Counted from the stretch's first letter, positions 28,655 through 37,932 are shown. The stretch is 64,000 bases of DNA from Mycolicibacterium brumae (GCF_025215495.1 NZ_CP104302.1:1488001-1552000), one strand, 5' to 3'. Notes: generated from the sequence alone by a model not told the origin. Made by a program: numbers and translations.

Positions 28655-29789
28655 GTGTGACCTTCCTCTGTTGAAGCTCCGCATGCTGTGAGGGCGTGGG
28701 CACGAAGACGTTGTGCAGGGCCGCACTCGATTTGGCATTTTCATCTGCAAGCGAACTGAGCAGCGGCGCGAGACCAGCGAATCCGGTTGATTCTCTTGTG
28801 ATCCGGTCGAACGGCCAGCGGCGCGTGGCCAGAATCTCGAGGGCTGCCCGGTAGGCGGGATACTCCACGCCGAGTGCACCGGCGATGTGTAATTCCTTAT
28901 ACACCAGCGTGTCTGGTTCAAAGCCGGGCGCGCCGCCTCCGCCGCGGGTGCCAGCAACCACGACCCTGCCGCCAGGCCTGGCAAGGGCGACGGCGTCGGC
29001 GAACGCGGAGGGTGCTTTGGCGGTGACATCGATGACCACGTCGGCAAGCTGTCCGCCTGTCTCACGCTGGAGCGCTGTCACTGCATCGTCCTGCGATACG
29101 TCGATGGGCAGGTCGACACCGAATGATCTGGCTATGGCCAGTCGCTGATCGTCGCGTGGACCGATGCCGGTCATCGCGACGAAAGCGGCTCTCGCCTCTT
29201 TCGCCGCCACCGCCGCGCAGATCCCGCGGATGCCCGGTCCCAGTATCGCTACGATACCCCCCGCCTTGGTGTCGGGAAGAGTTTTCCCCCATTGGATACC
29301 GGCCCCGAGAGGGTTGAACAACGTGGCGAGAACGGGGTCCATGTCTTCGGCAATCGGGAGTAGCATCGCGTCCCACGGAAGCTCCACATGGGTGGCGTAT
29401 CCGCCCCATAACCCGGCGCCGATCTCCACGTCGACGAACCCGAACATGGTGGCGATGCCGTTCACCGCACATCGCCGGTATTCGCCGCGGCGACACTCCG
29501 GGCAGTCTCGGCAGGACCGGAACACCTCGACGGCCACGCGCTGGCCGGCCCGGACGCACCAGCGTTCGCTGGCCGCATTGCCGACATGTTCGACGATGCC
29601 GACGATTTCGTGACCTGGAACGAATGAGAAGCCGGCAGGCAGGTGTCCGGTGAATTGTTCGTGATCTGTACCGCATAGACCACATGCTTCAACTCGCAGG
29701 ATCGCACCGCGGTCACCGACGTCGGGGATGGTCATCTGGCGCCGCTCCAGATTCCGCGGTCCGGTCAACACCATGGCCTCGGCGATCAT
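28617..29789 (-). CDS. Zinc-binding medium-chain alcohol dehydrogenase
   Basis: 390 residues from ATG 29789, which overlaps the stop of the preceding gene (ATGA). Catalytic zinc site: GLCGTDHEQFTG and PGHEIVG; structural zinc cluster: CRDCPECRRGEYRRC. The cofactor fold has VAILGPGIRGICAAVAAKEA. It should oxidise an alcohol or related substrate with NAD(P). Genes of this type commonly accompany CMD-like proteins and thiolases in lipid or xenobiotic loci. The substrate cannot be predicted. Confidence 0.88.
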   Translation of the reverse strand: MIAEAMVLTGPRNLERRQMTIPDVGDRGAILRVEACGLCGTDHEQFTGHLPAGFSFVPGHEIVGIVEHVGNAASERWCVRAGQRVAVEVFRSCRDCPECRRGEYRRCAVNGIATMFGFVDVEIGAGLWGGYATHVELPWDAMLLPIAEDMDPVLATLFNPLGAGIQWGKTLPDTKAGGIVAILGPGIRGICAAVAAKEARAAFVAMTGIGPRDDQRLAIARSFGVDLPIDVSQDDAVTALQRETGGQLADVVIDVTAKAPSAFADAVALARPGGRVVVAGTRGGGGAPGFEPDTLVYKELHIAGALGVEYPAYRAALEILATRRWPFDRITRESTGFAGLAPLLSSLADENAKSSAALHNVFVPTPSQHAELQQRKVTRDENGTRTDARP

Positions 29790-30220
29790 GGAAGCTCGAA
29801 TCCCGTGGACGACCCTGTGTTTCGGAGGCAAACCGTTCTGCCAACGTACATCTCGCCCGCCATCGCCTCGGCAATCTGCGGATCGTCGCTGCGTGCGACG
29901 ACTCTTCGCCCGTCGGACAGGTGCGCGATGGTCGGTGTCCATCGAGGTCGCCCGTCTCGGTCGTATTCGACCGTGTACCCGTCCACTGTCGCGCGACCGG
30001 TCGCCTCGTCGACGCCTGCGACGGCCAGCCGCGATGAATCGATCGGAGTTTGTTCGTCTGCCGTGTCGATCAGTCGCCACCCGGTTGGTGGAGGGGTGGC
30101 CGACCACACACCGACCGAATGTTTCGTCGAATACCAACCGAGGCCGGTGACGACGTCGTCCCCGCGATGGGTGACTTCGCCTACGCCGACCGCCACCGGA
30201 GTACGCGCTTCTACCGACAA
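29786..30220 (-). pseudogene. Internally deleted acetyl-CoA acetyltransferase (thiolase)-like gene
   Basis: 144-residue open frame from TTG 30220. The first ~20 residues (RTPVAVGVGEVTHR) look like the N-terminus of actinobacterial thiolase-like acetyltransferases. From residue ~20 on, the sequence (GLGWYSTKHSVGVWSATPPP..., DGYTVEYDRDGRP, LSDGRRVVARSDDP) matches the extra C-terminal domain of the same family. The catalytic core of several hundred residues is missing and the junction is in frame. The stop overlaps the dehydrogenase start. Either a deletion relic kept as a leader for coupled translation, or a stand-alone C-terminal domain. Confidence 0.65.
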
Positions 30221-30254
30221 TCGATCACTCGCTCAGGGCCACGGGCTGTTGTGA

Positions 30255-30274
30255 GACACGAATGCGATGGTGTC
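30255..30274. promoter_or_regulatory. Candidate TetR operator in divergent promoter region
   Basis: Inverted repeat GACAC (30255-30259) / GTGTC (30270-30274) with a 10-nt spacer, lying between the divergent starts at 30220 and 30325. Typical place for a TetR autoregulatory site; unsupported by any second copy. Confidence 0.4.
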
Positions 30275-30324
30275 ATATCTGCAGTCAAGCCACAATGGTG
30301 TGCGCCCGCGGCATACTGGCTGTT

Positions 30325-30954
30325 GTGTCGACGAAGTTGGTGCGATGGGGTGCCGCCGCGCCGTCAGATCGTGATTCCGCTCGCGACCGATTGCTAGATG
30401 CTGCCGAGCGGTGCCTAGAGAGTTGCGGCGTGGTAGGCACGACCATGGAGGACATCGGCAGAACAGCGGGTGTCTCCAGGGCAACGGTGTATCGCTACTT
30501 CCCTAATCGGGAGGCGGTGATGTCGGGCGTCATCATTCGCGCCGCCGAGCGCTATCTCGATCGCATCAACCCCCGGATCGCGGAGCACACCGATCTGGGC
30601 TCCGCTCTCGTCGATTTCGTGGAATACACAGTTGAGGCCGCGCGCCGCGAAGAGATCATCGGATTGTTGTTCGGCAGCGACGAGGAACTCGCCGGCGTTG
30701 GCCTCGCGGCGGGGACCTCGACGTCACTCTTCGAACTCGTCACCGAGTTTCTCCGTCCCATCTTCAGGAGACACTGGAGTTACGTAGAACCGGGCGTCTC
30801 CGTCGACGACGCCGCCGAGTGGGTTCTCCGCACGATACTGAGCCTGCTGACTGTTCGAGGACCGCGGGAGCGCAGTCGTGACGGGCTCCGGACATTTCTT
30901 TCAAGGTTTCTCCTTCCCGCAATCCTGGCGAGCGACCATTGTCGACCGATGTGA
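30325..30954 (+). CDS. TetR-family transcriptional regulator
   Basis: 209 residues from GTG 30325. The helix-turn-helix TMEDIGRTAGVSRATVYRYFPNREAV is near residues 39-64. The start is inferred: no ribosome site precedes it, but CATACT 8 nt upstream could be a -10 box for a leaderless message; the longer frame opens at 30262. It is divergent from the dehydrogenase operon and upstream of the thioesterase and hydrolase genes, so it may control either set. Confidence 0.88.
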   Translation: MSTKLVRWGAAAPSDRDSARDRLLDAAERCLESCGVVGTTMEDIGRTAGVSRATVYRYFPNREAVMSGVIIRAAERYLDRINPRIAEHTDLGSALVDFVEYTVEAARREEIIGLLFGSDEELAGVGLAAGTSTSLFELVTEFLRPIFRRHWSYVEPGVSVDDAAEWVLRTILSLLTVRGPRERSRDGLRTFLSRFLLPAILASDHCRPM

Positions 30955-31001
30955 CAGACAAGGCGTAATGTCTCAACCACAGCTGAGGTAGGAGGCCGGA
31001 C

Positions 31002-31445
31002 ATGTCTGTGCAGTTCACCGCGTTCAACCAGCAGGTCGCTGAACAACTGCAGAGCGCAGCAGAAACCACGGGCGGGCTGGCCGGTTACCTCGGCTTCCGG
31101 CACACTGAATTCACTGCTGGACGGCTCGTCGCGGAGATGGACGCACGCGACGACCTGAAGACGCCTTTCGGCAACTTGCATGGCGGCTGCTTGTCGGCCA
31201 TGGTCGACCATTGCCTTGGAGTGGTGTTTTATCCCGTGATTCCGATGGGATCCTGGGTCGCGACGACGGAGTTCAAACTGAATTTGCTTCGTCCAGTCTC
31301 CAGCGGAACCTGTGTAGCCACGGCTGAGATCATCTCGCTGGGCAGAACCAGCGGTGTGGCACGTATCGACATCTGCAACGACGGCAGAGCGGTGTGTGCG
31401 GCGCAGGGCACCGTCACCGTCGTCGCACCGAAGGCCATCTCTTGA
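31002..31445 (+). CDS. PaaI-type hotdog acyl-CoA thioesterase
   Basis: 147 residues. The hotdog motif is in FGNLHGGCLSAMVDHCLG (about 56-73), with the active-site region in the central helix, followed by ATTEFKLNLLRPV and CVATAEIISLGRTSGVARIDI. It would hydrolyse acyl-CoA thioesters in the cytoplasm. The ribosome site AGGAGG lies 6 nt before ATG. The stop overlaps the next gene's ATG by one base. Confidence 0.88.
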   Translation: MSVQFTAFNQQVAEQLQSAAETTGGLAGYLGFRHTEFTAGRLVAEMDARDDLKTPFGNLHGGCLSAMVDHCLGVVFYPVIPMGSWVATTEFKLNLLRPVSSGTCVATAEIISLGRTSGVARIDICNDGRAVCAAQGTVTVVAPKAIS

Positions 31446-32356
31446 TGTCTGCAAACAGAGCACATGATTCGTCCGCTCCTGTCGTCGAGCGCGTGCCCAC
31501 GGTGGATGGGCTCTCGCTGGCGGTCGACTTCTACCGCTGTGACGGACCGCGGGCGGTCGTGTTGCTCCTTCACGGCGGTGGTCAGAGCCGGCACGCCTGG
31601 GATGTCACCGCCCAACGATTGCATCAGCGGGGCTACACCGTTGCCGCCTACGACGCAAGGGGACATGGTGACAGCGACTGGGATCCAGACGGACGCTATG
31701 ACATCGAACGGCTGGGGTCCGACCTGTTGGCCGTGCGCGCGTACGCCGGCTCCGCCCGCCCAGTTGCCGCGATCGGGGCATCGTTGGGCGGTTTGACCAT
31801 CCTCGGCACGCACTTGCTCGCCCCATCGGAGCTATGGCAGGCCGTCGTCCTGGTTGACATCACTCCGCGAATGCAGATGCACGGCGCCCGCCGAGTCCTA
31901 TCGTTCATGTCGGCCCATCCCGAAGGTTTCGACAGCCTAGAGTCGGCCGCTGACGTGATCGCCGCCTACAACCCGCACCGCCCTCGCCCCGAAAACGTCG
32001 ACGGCCTTCAAAAAGTCCTCCGCCGACGTGGAGACGGTCGCTGGGCCTGGCGATGGGATCCGGCGTTTGCGACGTCGAATTTTCAGTTCCTGCAGAGTGA
32101 TTCAGACGACGGCGCAGAGGAGTTCGAGATGATGAGCGCATTCCTTGTCGATGGCGCGCGACAGGTGTCCGCGCCGGCGCTGCTGGTCCGCGGCCTGCTG
32201 TCGGACATAGTCTCCGAAGAGACAGTGAAGGATTTCCTCACCTTGGTTCCCCACGCGCAAACCGTTGACGTGTCGGGCGCGGGCCACATGGTTGCTGGCG
32301 ACAACAACGACGCATTCTCGACGGCGGTCGTCGACTTTCTCGACCGTACCGTTTGA
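31445..32356 (+). CDS. Alpha/beta-fold hydrolase
   Basis: 303 residues from ATG 31445, sharing a base with the thioesterase stop. Oxyanion region LLLHGGGQSRHAWD, AAYDARGHGDSDW, nucleophile elbow AIGASLGGLT, and a C-terminal SGAGHMVAGDNND giving the catalytic His, typical of epoxide-hydrolase or esterase-like members. The acid is probably the Asp in RGLLSDIV. Substrate unknown. Confidence 0.88.
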   Translation: MSANRAHDSSAPVVERVPTVDGLSLAVDFYRCDGPRAVVLLLHGGGQSRHAWDVTAQRLHQRGYTVAAYDARGHGDSDWDPDGRYDIERLGSDLLAVRAYAGSARPVAAIGASLGGLTILGTHLLAPSELWQAVVLVDITPRMQMHGARRVLSFMSAHPEGFDSLESAADVIAAYNPHRPRPENVDGLQKVLRRRGDGRWAWRWDPAFATSNFQFLQSDSDDGAEEFEMMSAFLVDGARQVSAPALLVRGLLSDIVSEETVKDFLTLVPHAQTVDVSGAGHMVAGDNNDAFSTAVVDFLDRTV

Positions 32357-32409
32357 CGCCAGTCGTCGGGCTGCGCGGGAGATCCCAGTTCGCCACCTAT
32401 TCTGCTCGT

Positions 32410-33027
32410 ATGCCAACTGATTCGGCGCGGATGTCGTTTCGCCGACATATCCGCGAGCAGGTCTTGAGGGCGACACGGGAACTCACCATTGAGAAGGGCT
32501 GGGAACAAGTCCGAGTGAGTGAGGTCGCCGAACTTGTCGGCGTCTCCCGACCGACGCTATACAAGGAGTTCGGCGATAAGCAGGGACTTGGTGACGCGCT
32601 CGTGGTGGCCGAGGGTCAGCGCTTCCTGGAGGGTATCCACGCCATCCTCGCCGAACACACCGGCGACGTTCAGGGCGGCATCACCGCAGCGGTGCGGTTC
32701 ACCCTGCGTGAAGCAGAAGCCAGTCCGCTCCTGAAGTCGGTGCTGACGTCCAGCCACTCAGGGGATGATCGCGCCGGTGCGCCGACGACGGGCGTTCTTC
32801 CTCTCCTGCCGACATCGGCGTCCCTGCTCCAGCTCTCCTCCGCGGCTTTGGTCGCGTGGTTTCACGACCACTTCGCCGATCTCGACTCCGAAGACGTCGA
32901 GGAGGTCGCAGACGTTCTGGTGCGGCTCACCGTGAGTCACGTCGTCCTTCCCTCCGCGGACATCGCCACCACGGGTGCGCGGATCTCGCGGGTGGCGCTC
33001 CGCTACCTCGGCGTTGGCTATAGATAG
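32410..33027 (+). CDS. TetR-family transcriptional regulator
   Basis: 205 residues from ATG 32410; a TTG at 32353 overlapping the hydrolase stop is an alternative. The helix-turn-helix VRVSEVAELVGVSRPTLYKEFGDKQGL is near residues 34-60. TATTCT 5 nt before the ATG could serve as -10 for a leaderless mRNA. It ends 22 nt before the IS1380-type remnant. Its target may be the upstream thioesterase-hydrolase pair. Confidence 0.87.
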   Translation: MPTDSARMSFRRHIREQVLRATRELTIEKGWEQVRVSEVAELVGVSRPTLYKEFGDKQGLGDALVVAEGQRFLEGIHAILAEHTGDVQGGITAAVRFTLREAEASPLLKSVLTSSHSGDDRAGAPTTGVLPLLPTSASLLQLSSAALVAWFHDHFADLDSEDVEEVADVLVRLTVSHVVLPSADIATTGARISRVALRYLGVGYR

Positions 33028-33048
33028 CTGTGACTTGAGCGGTCTTAG

Positions 33049-33660
33049 CCTCGATCCACTGACAATGGACTGTTTGTCGGGGTGTCGGGATAAGGAAAGT
33101 GCGTTCTGAGCTGGGAAGATTGATATTGTTCAGGCAACAATCGGTCCAGTTCGAGAACGGCACTTCCGGCGCGAGTGTCCCACACGTTCACCCCGCGGTC
33201 CGATGTGTTCGATGAGGACATCTGGTGTCGTGCGCGGGCCTGGTGCCGGTGATGGCGCTGGCTGAGCAGGCAGGCCTATCGGAGTTGTTGGCCAACAAGA
33301 TTCACATCGCAGCTCCCAGGGTCAAGTCGAGGTCGGCCAATCCGGCTCCGAAACTGGCCACCCTGATCGCGAGCATGTACGCGGGCGCGGATTACATCGA
33401 TGATGTCGACCTGGTCCGCGCTGGCGGCATAAAAACCCTTTTTCCGCCGGGTGTATCCCCCGTCAACGATGGGAACGCTGTTGCGGGAGTTCACTTTCGG
33501 TTATGCCCGCCAATTGGATTCGGTGCTGGCCGAGCATCTGGCCGGCTTGTGTGACCGGGTGAATCTGCTGCCCGGCGCGCAGGCTCGGGCCTTCATCGAA
33601 CACCCGGGGAGAGGCGACGCTGCAGAAAGACGCCGCAAAGGTCGGGATCTCCGGACCCGC
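33049..33660 (+). mobile_element. Degenerate IS1380-family element (5' portion)
   Basis: The left end CCTCGATCC, preceded by TTAG, matches the left end and target type of the intact copies downstream. A GGAAAGTGC...GCACTTCC inverted repeat precedes the transposase frame, as in those copies. Coding remnants: FTPRSDVF, then after a frameshift LVSCAGLVPVMALAEQAGLSELL...GADYIDDVDLVRAGG, then after a second shift PPSTMGTLLREFTFGYARQLDSVLAEHLAGL. The order is that of an IS1380 transposase N-terminal third; the rest is deleted. It is a different element from the downstream pair, judging by its protein. Confidence 0.8.
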
Positions 33661-33669
33661 CGGGACAGC

Positions 33670-34680
33670 TCAATGTGGTGAGAGCCGAAACTCGCTCGGA
33701 GAGCGGCCGGTCCATCGCTTGAAGGCGTGTGAGAAGTTGGCGAGGTCGCTGTATCCGAGATCCGTGGCGATCTCACTCACCGATAGGGATCGGTCGAGTA
33801 GCTGCAGCATCGCGCGCTCGCGCAGGAATGCTTGGCGCAACTCGCGAAAGGTGGTCTCCTCTTCGGAGAGGCGCCGCTTGAGTGTGCTGGTGGACATCGA
33901 CAGCTCATGTGCGAACCAATGTTTACTTCGGCGTCCGGGCTCCTTCTGCAGCAGCCGTCTCACCTTCTCCGAGAACGACGTGGTTTCGCTCCGCTGGTCG
34001 AGAGTTCGCTGCAGATCGACGATGGCGAGTCGGTATGCGACGGGATCGGAGAACCGGCACACCTCGTTGAGCGTGTCCGCGGGAACATGGAGGAAGGACA
34101 TCGGAGCGTCGAAGAACAGGCGCCCGGCGGTAAGGTCGTCCTCGCGATCTTTCAAGGCGGCGGGCGCTGGCCAACTCAAGTGGAGTGTGAGGGTCGGCGC
34201 CGCACGGACGAGCATGTCCAGCAGTCGCAACAACGCCAACCCGGCGTACGTGACGGCGAGGCAGTCCAGGGCACGATCGCTGGTGTGTCCCCAGAGCCCG
34301 ACGGTGAGGCCTTGGTCATCTGGATGAAACTGTGCTTTGACAGCCGTCGTGATCAACGGCAGATAAGTCAGCAGCTCTACGATCTCGGCCACTGAGCCCG
34401 CGCTGACCAGCGGAACACTCAGCGGGCCGAAGGACGTCAACTGTGCCTGTTCGGCTAACGCAAATCCGAGCAGCGTTGCCTGATCGATGTCTAGACCGGG
34501 GTACGCCTCACGAAACCACCGTAACGGGGCCTGGATATCACGCTGAATCAGCGTCGCCTCGTCGGTTCCTTCGCGAGCCATGATGTTGCGAAGCCGCGCG
34601 ACGGCGTCTGGGTCAAACGCCGGGCTCTCGAGCATTTGCACGAATGCGAGTGGGGGCACACCCGCGTCATTGGGGTTCAC
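33670..34680 (-). CDS. AraC-family regulator, VirS/OruR-like
   Basis: 336 residues from GTG 34680 with AAAGGGG upstream. The N-terminal ~230 residues form the arabinose-binding-like AraC domain found in VirS-type regulators. The C-terminal HTH-18 region has MSTSTLKRRLSEEETTFRELR and VSEIATDLGYSDLANFSHAFKRWTGRSPSEFR. It is divergent from the ferredoxin-CYP153-reductase operon, 117 nt apart, the usual place for the activator of CYP153 alkane hydroxylase operons. In M. tuberculosis the relative VirS controls the mymA locus. Confidence 0.92.
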   Translation of the reverse strand: MNPNDAGVPPLAFVQMLESPAFDPDAVARLRNIMAREGTDEATLIQRDIQAPLRWFREAYPGLDIDQATLLGFALAEQAQLTSFGPLSVPLVSAGSVAEIVELLTYLPLITTAVKAQFHPDDQGLTVGLWGHTSDRALDCLAVTYAGLALLRLLDMLVRAAPTLTLHLSWPAPAALKDREDDLTAGRLFFDAPMSFLHVPADTLNEVCRFSDPVAYRLAIVDLQRTLDQRSETTSFSEKVRRLLQKEPGRRSKHWFAHELSMSTSTLKRRLSEEETTFRELRQAFLRERAMLQLLDRSLSVSEIATDLGYSDLANFSHAFKRWTGRSPSEFRLSPH

Positions 34681-34797
34681 TGACCATGGCCCCTTTGAGC
34701 CGAAATCACAAGTTTCTGACTCCGGCGAACATAGCCGCAGCGCTCATCTGGCGCAAGACTTGTGTCAAGTAACTGAGGACACGCAAGGAGCCTGGCT

Positions 34798-35118
34798 ATG
34801 GCAGTTGTCACATTTGTCTCCCACGGCGGCGAGAAGTATGAGGCGCCTCTCGAGGAAGGTCAGTCACTGATGCGGGTCGCGACCAACAATGCGGTGCCCG
34901 GCATCGACGGCGACTGCGGAGGCGAAGCCGCGTGCGGCACCTGCCATGTGATCGTCGATCCGCAATGGTCCGATCGGGTCGGCCTCTCCGGGGCCAATGA
35001 AGAGGAGATGCTCGCGATGAACCCCGAGCGTCAGCCGACCTCCCGGCTGTCCTGCCAGATGCAGGTCTCTGAGGCGTGGGACGGTTTGATCGTCCATCTG
35101 CCCGAGTTCCAACTGTGA
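34798..35118 (+). CDS. [2Fe-2S] ferredoxin of the CYP153 system
   Basis: 106 residues. The adrenodoxin/putidaredoxin-type cluster ligands are C40, C46, C49 and C86 (C-x5-C-x2-C...C). It shuttles electrons from the FAD reductase to the P450. Start ATG 34798 follows AAGGAG. The 20-nt gap to the P450 gene and the same strand make this a single operon. Confidence 0.94.
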   Translation: MAVVTFVSHGGEKYEAPLEEGQSLMRVATNNAVPGIDGDCGGEAACGTCHVIVDPQWSDRVGLSGANEEEMLAMNPERQPTSRLSCQMQVSEAWDGLIVHLPEFQL

Positions 35119-35138
35119 TGACGAAAGAGAGGTGAGAC

Positions 35139-36530
35139 GTGAGCAATATTCGCGAGGCAGTCACTGCCAAGGCTCAGGCAACAATTCCGATGGACCGAAT
35201 AATCCAGGGCGCCCACCTCTACGACAGAACGCGGCGCTGGGTCACCGGCACCAACGGTGAAAAAATCTTCATCGAGCGACCGATCCCGCCGGCTGACGAG
35301 GTTGAACTGACCGACATCGACCTTAGCAATCCTTTCCTCTATCGTCAGGGTCGCTGGAAGTCCTATTACGAGCGCCTACGCAACGAGGCTCCCGTGCACT
35401 ATCAGGCCCACAGCGCGTTCGGCCCGTTCTGGTCGGTGACGCGGCATGCCGACATCGTGGCCGTCGACAAGAACCACGAGGTCTTCTCCTCCGAGCCGTT
35501 CATCGTCATCGGGAGCCCGCCGCGCTTCCTCGACATTGCGATGTTCATCGCGATGGACCCCCCAAAACACGACCGGCAACGGCAGGCTGTCCAGGGTGTG
35601 GTCGCACCGAAGAACCTGCGTGAGATGGAGGGCCTCATCCGCGAGCGGGTGGTAGACGTGCTCGACGCTCTGCCGCTTGGCGAACCGTTCAACTGGGTGC
35701 AGCACGTCTCGATCGAGCTAACCGCGCGCATGCTGGCCACGCTGCTGGACTTCCCGTTCGAGCAGCGGCGCAAGCTCGTCCAATGGTCCGATCTCGCCAC
35801 CTCCATGGAGCAAGCCAACGGTGGGCCCTCGGACAACGACGAGATATTTCGCGGCATGGTCGATATGGCTAGAGGTCTCAGCGCTCACTGGCGGGACAAG
35901 GCAGCCCGGACAGCTGCCGGAGAGCTGCCCGGCTTCGATCTGATCACCATGTTGCAGAGCGACGAGAGCACCAAGGACCTGATCGATCGCCCGATGGAGT
36001 TCTTGGGCAACTTGGTATTGCTGATCGTGGGTGGCAACGATACGACCCGCAATTCCATGAGCGGTGGTGTTCTGGCGCTGAACGAGTTCCCTGACCAGTT
36101 TGAGAAGCTGAAGGCGAACCCCGAGCTGATCCCCAACATGGTCTCGGAGATCATCCGGTGGCAAACCCCGCTCGCGCATATGCGCCGGATCGCCAAGGCC
36201 GACACTGTGCTCAACGGGCAGTTCATCCGCAAGGGCGACAAGGTCCTGATGTGGTACGCCTCGGGCAACCGCGACGAGCGCGTGTTCGATCGGCCCGATG
36301 ACCTGATTATCGATCGGGCCAACGCCCGTAACCACATCTCCTTCGGTTTCGGCGTGCACCGCTGTATGGGTAACCGGCTGGCCGAGATGCAGTTGCGGAT
36401 CCTGTGGGAGGAGCTGCTTCCGCGGTTCGAGAACATCGAGGTCGTCGGTGAGCCCGAGTACGTGCAGTCCAACTTCGTGAGGGGGATCAGTAAGCTGATG
36501 GTCCGCCTCACCCCGAAAGGTGGCGCATGA
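35139..36530 (+). CDS. CYP153-type cytochrome P450 (terminal alkane/fatty acid hydroxylase)
   Basis: 463 residues. Heme-binding FGFGVHRCMGNRLAEMQLR has its Cys at 409; the I-helix is VGGNDTTRNSMSGG and the K-helix SEIIRW. DIDLSNPFLYRQGRW, AMDPPKHDRQR and RWQTPLAHMRRIA are typical CYP153 blocks. A ~45-residue N-terminal extension (MDRIIQGAHLYDRTRRW...) resembles that of long proteobacterial CYP153A enzymes rather than the ~420-residue mycobacterial CYP153A6. CYP153 enzymes hydroxylate the terminal carbon of medium-chain alkanes, alcohols or fatty acids. The stop overlaps the reductase ATG. Confidence 0.92.
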   Translation: MSNIREAVTAKAQATIPMDRIIQGAHLYDRTRRWVTGTNGEKIFIERPIPPADEVELTDIDLSNPFLYRQGRWKSYYERLRNEAPVHYQAHSAFGPFWSVTRHADIVAVDKNHEVFSSEPFIVIGSPPRFLDIAMFIAMDPPKHDRQRQAVQGVVAPKNLREMEGLIRERVVDVLDALPLGEPFNWVQHVSIELTARMLATLLDFPFEQRRKLVQWSDLATSMEQANGGPSDNDEIFRGMVDMARGLSAHWRDKAARTAAGELPGFDLITMLQSDESTKDLIDRPMEFLGNLVLLIVGGNDTTRNSMSGGVLALNEFPDQFEKLKANPELIPNMVSEIIRWQTPLAHMRRIAKADTVLNGQFIRKGDKVLMWYASGNRDERVFDRPDDLIIDRANARNHISFGFGVHRCMGNRLAEMQLRILWEELLPRFENIEVVGEPEYVQSNFVRGISKLMVRLTPKGGA

Positions 36531-37729
36531 CCGTGCAGCGAGCGGTCATCGCGGGGGCCAGCCACGCGGGCACCCAGCTCGCCGCCAGTCTTCGCCGAGA
36601 AGGGTGGGACGGCGAAATCGTCCTCGTCGGCGATGAGTCGGCGTTGCCCTACCAGCGGCCCCCGCTGTCCAAGTCGTACCTGGCCGACAAATGCGAACTG
36701 GCCGAACTCGCGATCCGCAACTCGGATTTCTACGCCAAGCAGCGGATCCGACTCCTGGATGCGACGGTGGCGGCGGTCGACCGCTCGGCTGGTCATGTCG
36801 TGCTGAGTACCGGCGACGCACTGCCCTACGACAAGCTCGCGCTGTGCACTGGCGCCCGGCCTCGTCGGCTCCCCACCCCGGGAGCGGACCTGGCCGGAGT
36901 CTTCTACCTACGCACCGCCGCGGACGGCGAGATGATCCGAGAGGCCGCCGGCCCCGGGCGTCGGGCGGTGATCGTCGGCGGCGGCTACATCGGACTGGAG
37001 ACAGCCGCCTCGTTGCGTGCACTGGGTCTGGAGGTCACCCTGCTCGAGGCGACCGGGCGCGTCCTTGAACGGGTCACCGCCCCGGAGGTATCGGAGTTCT
37101 TCGACCGGATCCACCGGGAGGAGGGCGTCAACATCCGGACGGGCACGCTGGTCGAGGCTCTGTCCGGCGACGGCAGGGTCCGCGAAGTAATCCTGGCCGG
37201 TGGCGAATCAATTCCCGCCGACCTCGTCATTGTCGGCATCGGCGTGGAGCCGAACACCGAGCTCGCCGCCACCGCGGGCCTGGTCGTCGACAACGGCGTC
37301 GTGATCGACGATCAGGCCCGGACTAGCGACCCCGACATCGTGGCCGCCGGGGACTGCGCCAGCCACGACATGGCCCGTTACGGCCGTCGCATCCGCCTGG
37401 AGTCCGTGCCGAGCGCGGCCGAGCAGGCCAAGGTCGCCGCCGCGACCGTCTGTGGGAAGTCCAAGAAGATAGCGGCCCTTCCATGGTTCTGGTCAGATCA
37501 ATACGACCTCAAGCTCCAGATCGCCGGTCTCAACACCGGGTACGACGAGGTCGTCCTCAGCGGCGACCCGACCCGGGAGCGCGACTTCACCTGCTTCTAC
37601 CTCCGTGCCGGCGAGCTTCTTGCCGCCGACTGCATCAACCGCCCCCGCGACTTCATGTTCAGCAAGCGGGTCATCACGCAGCAAGTCGCCGTCGAACGGG
37701 CCGAACTGGTGCTCGCCGGCTCGGACTGA
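36527..37729 (+). CDS. FAD/NAD(P)H ferredoxin reductase of the CYP153 system
   Basis: 400 residues, rhodocoxin/putidaredoxin reductase type. FAD-binding AVIAGASHAGTQLAASLR at the N-terminus, PYQRPPLSKSYL, the NAD-binding AVIVGGGYIGLETAASLR near residue 147, and DIVAAGDCASH near 280. It transfers electrons from NAD(P)H to the ferredoxin. ATGA overlap with the P450. The following 154 nt, up to the IS end, hold only a 29-codon frame (37751-37840) that may be a gene remnant. Confidence 0.94.
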   Translation: MTVQRAVIAGASHAGTQLAASLRREGWDGEIVLVGDESALPYQRPPLSKSYLADKCELAELAIRNSDFYAKQRIRLLDATVAAVDRSAGHVVLSTGDALPYDKLALCTGARPRRLPTPGADLAGVFYLRTAADGEMIREAAGPGRRAVIVGGGYIGLETAASLRALGLEVTLLEATGRVLERVTAPEVSEFFDRIHREEGVNIRTGTLVEALSGDGRVREVILAGGESIPADLVIVGIGVEPNTELAATAGLVVDNGVVIDDQARTSDPDIVAAGDCASHDMARYGRRIRLESVPSAAEQAKVAAATVCGKSKKIAALPWFWSDQYDLKLQIAGLNTGYDEVVLSGDPTRERDFTCFYLRAGELLAADCINRPRDFMFSKRVITQQVAVERAELVLAGSD

Positions 37730-37932
37730 GGTGCCGGCGGTGCGTAGGCGGTGGGAACGACGACGGCGGATGCGACGCGTGTCTTGGAGAGGTACTTCAG
37801 TGACAATTGCCATCCAGCCCCGCTGGCAAAGGAACGCTAGCGGCTGCCCGGCGGTCGCCTTGGCGCAGCGCATCAGGACCTAGCCTCGCGCTTTCATCGT
37901 GAGTCGCCACGCGGGGTGTGTCGTGAATAGAG

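Noticed and set aside
37751..37840. 29-codon frame (GTTTADATRVLERYF...) after the ferredoxin reductase
   Set aside because: The start resembles SnoaL-like proteins, but it stops after 29 codons and cannot be called a gene; at most a remnant.
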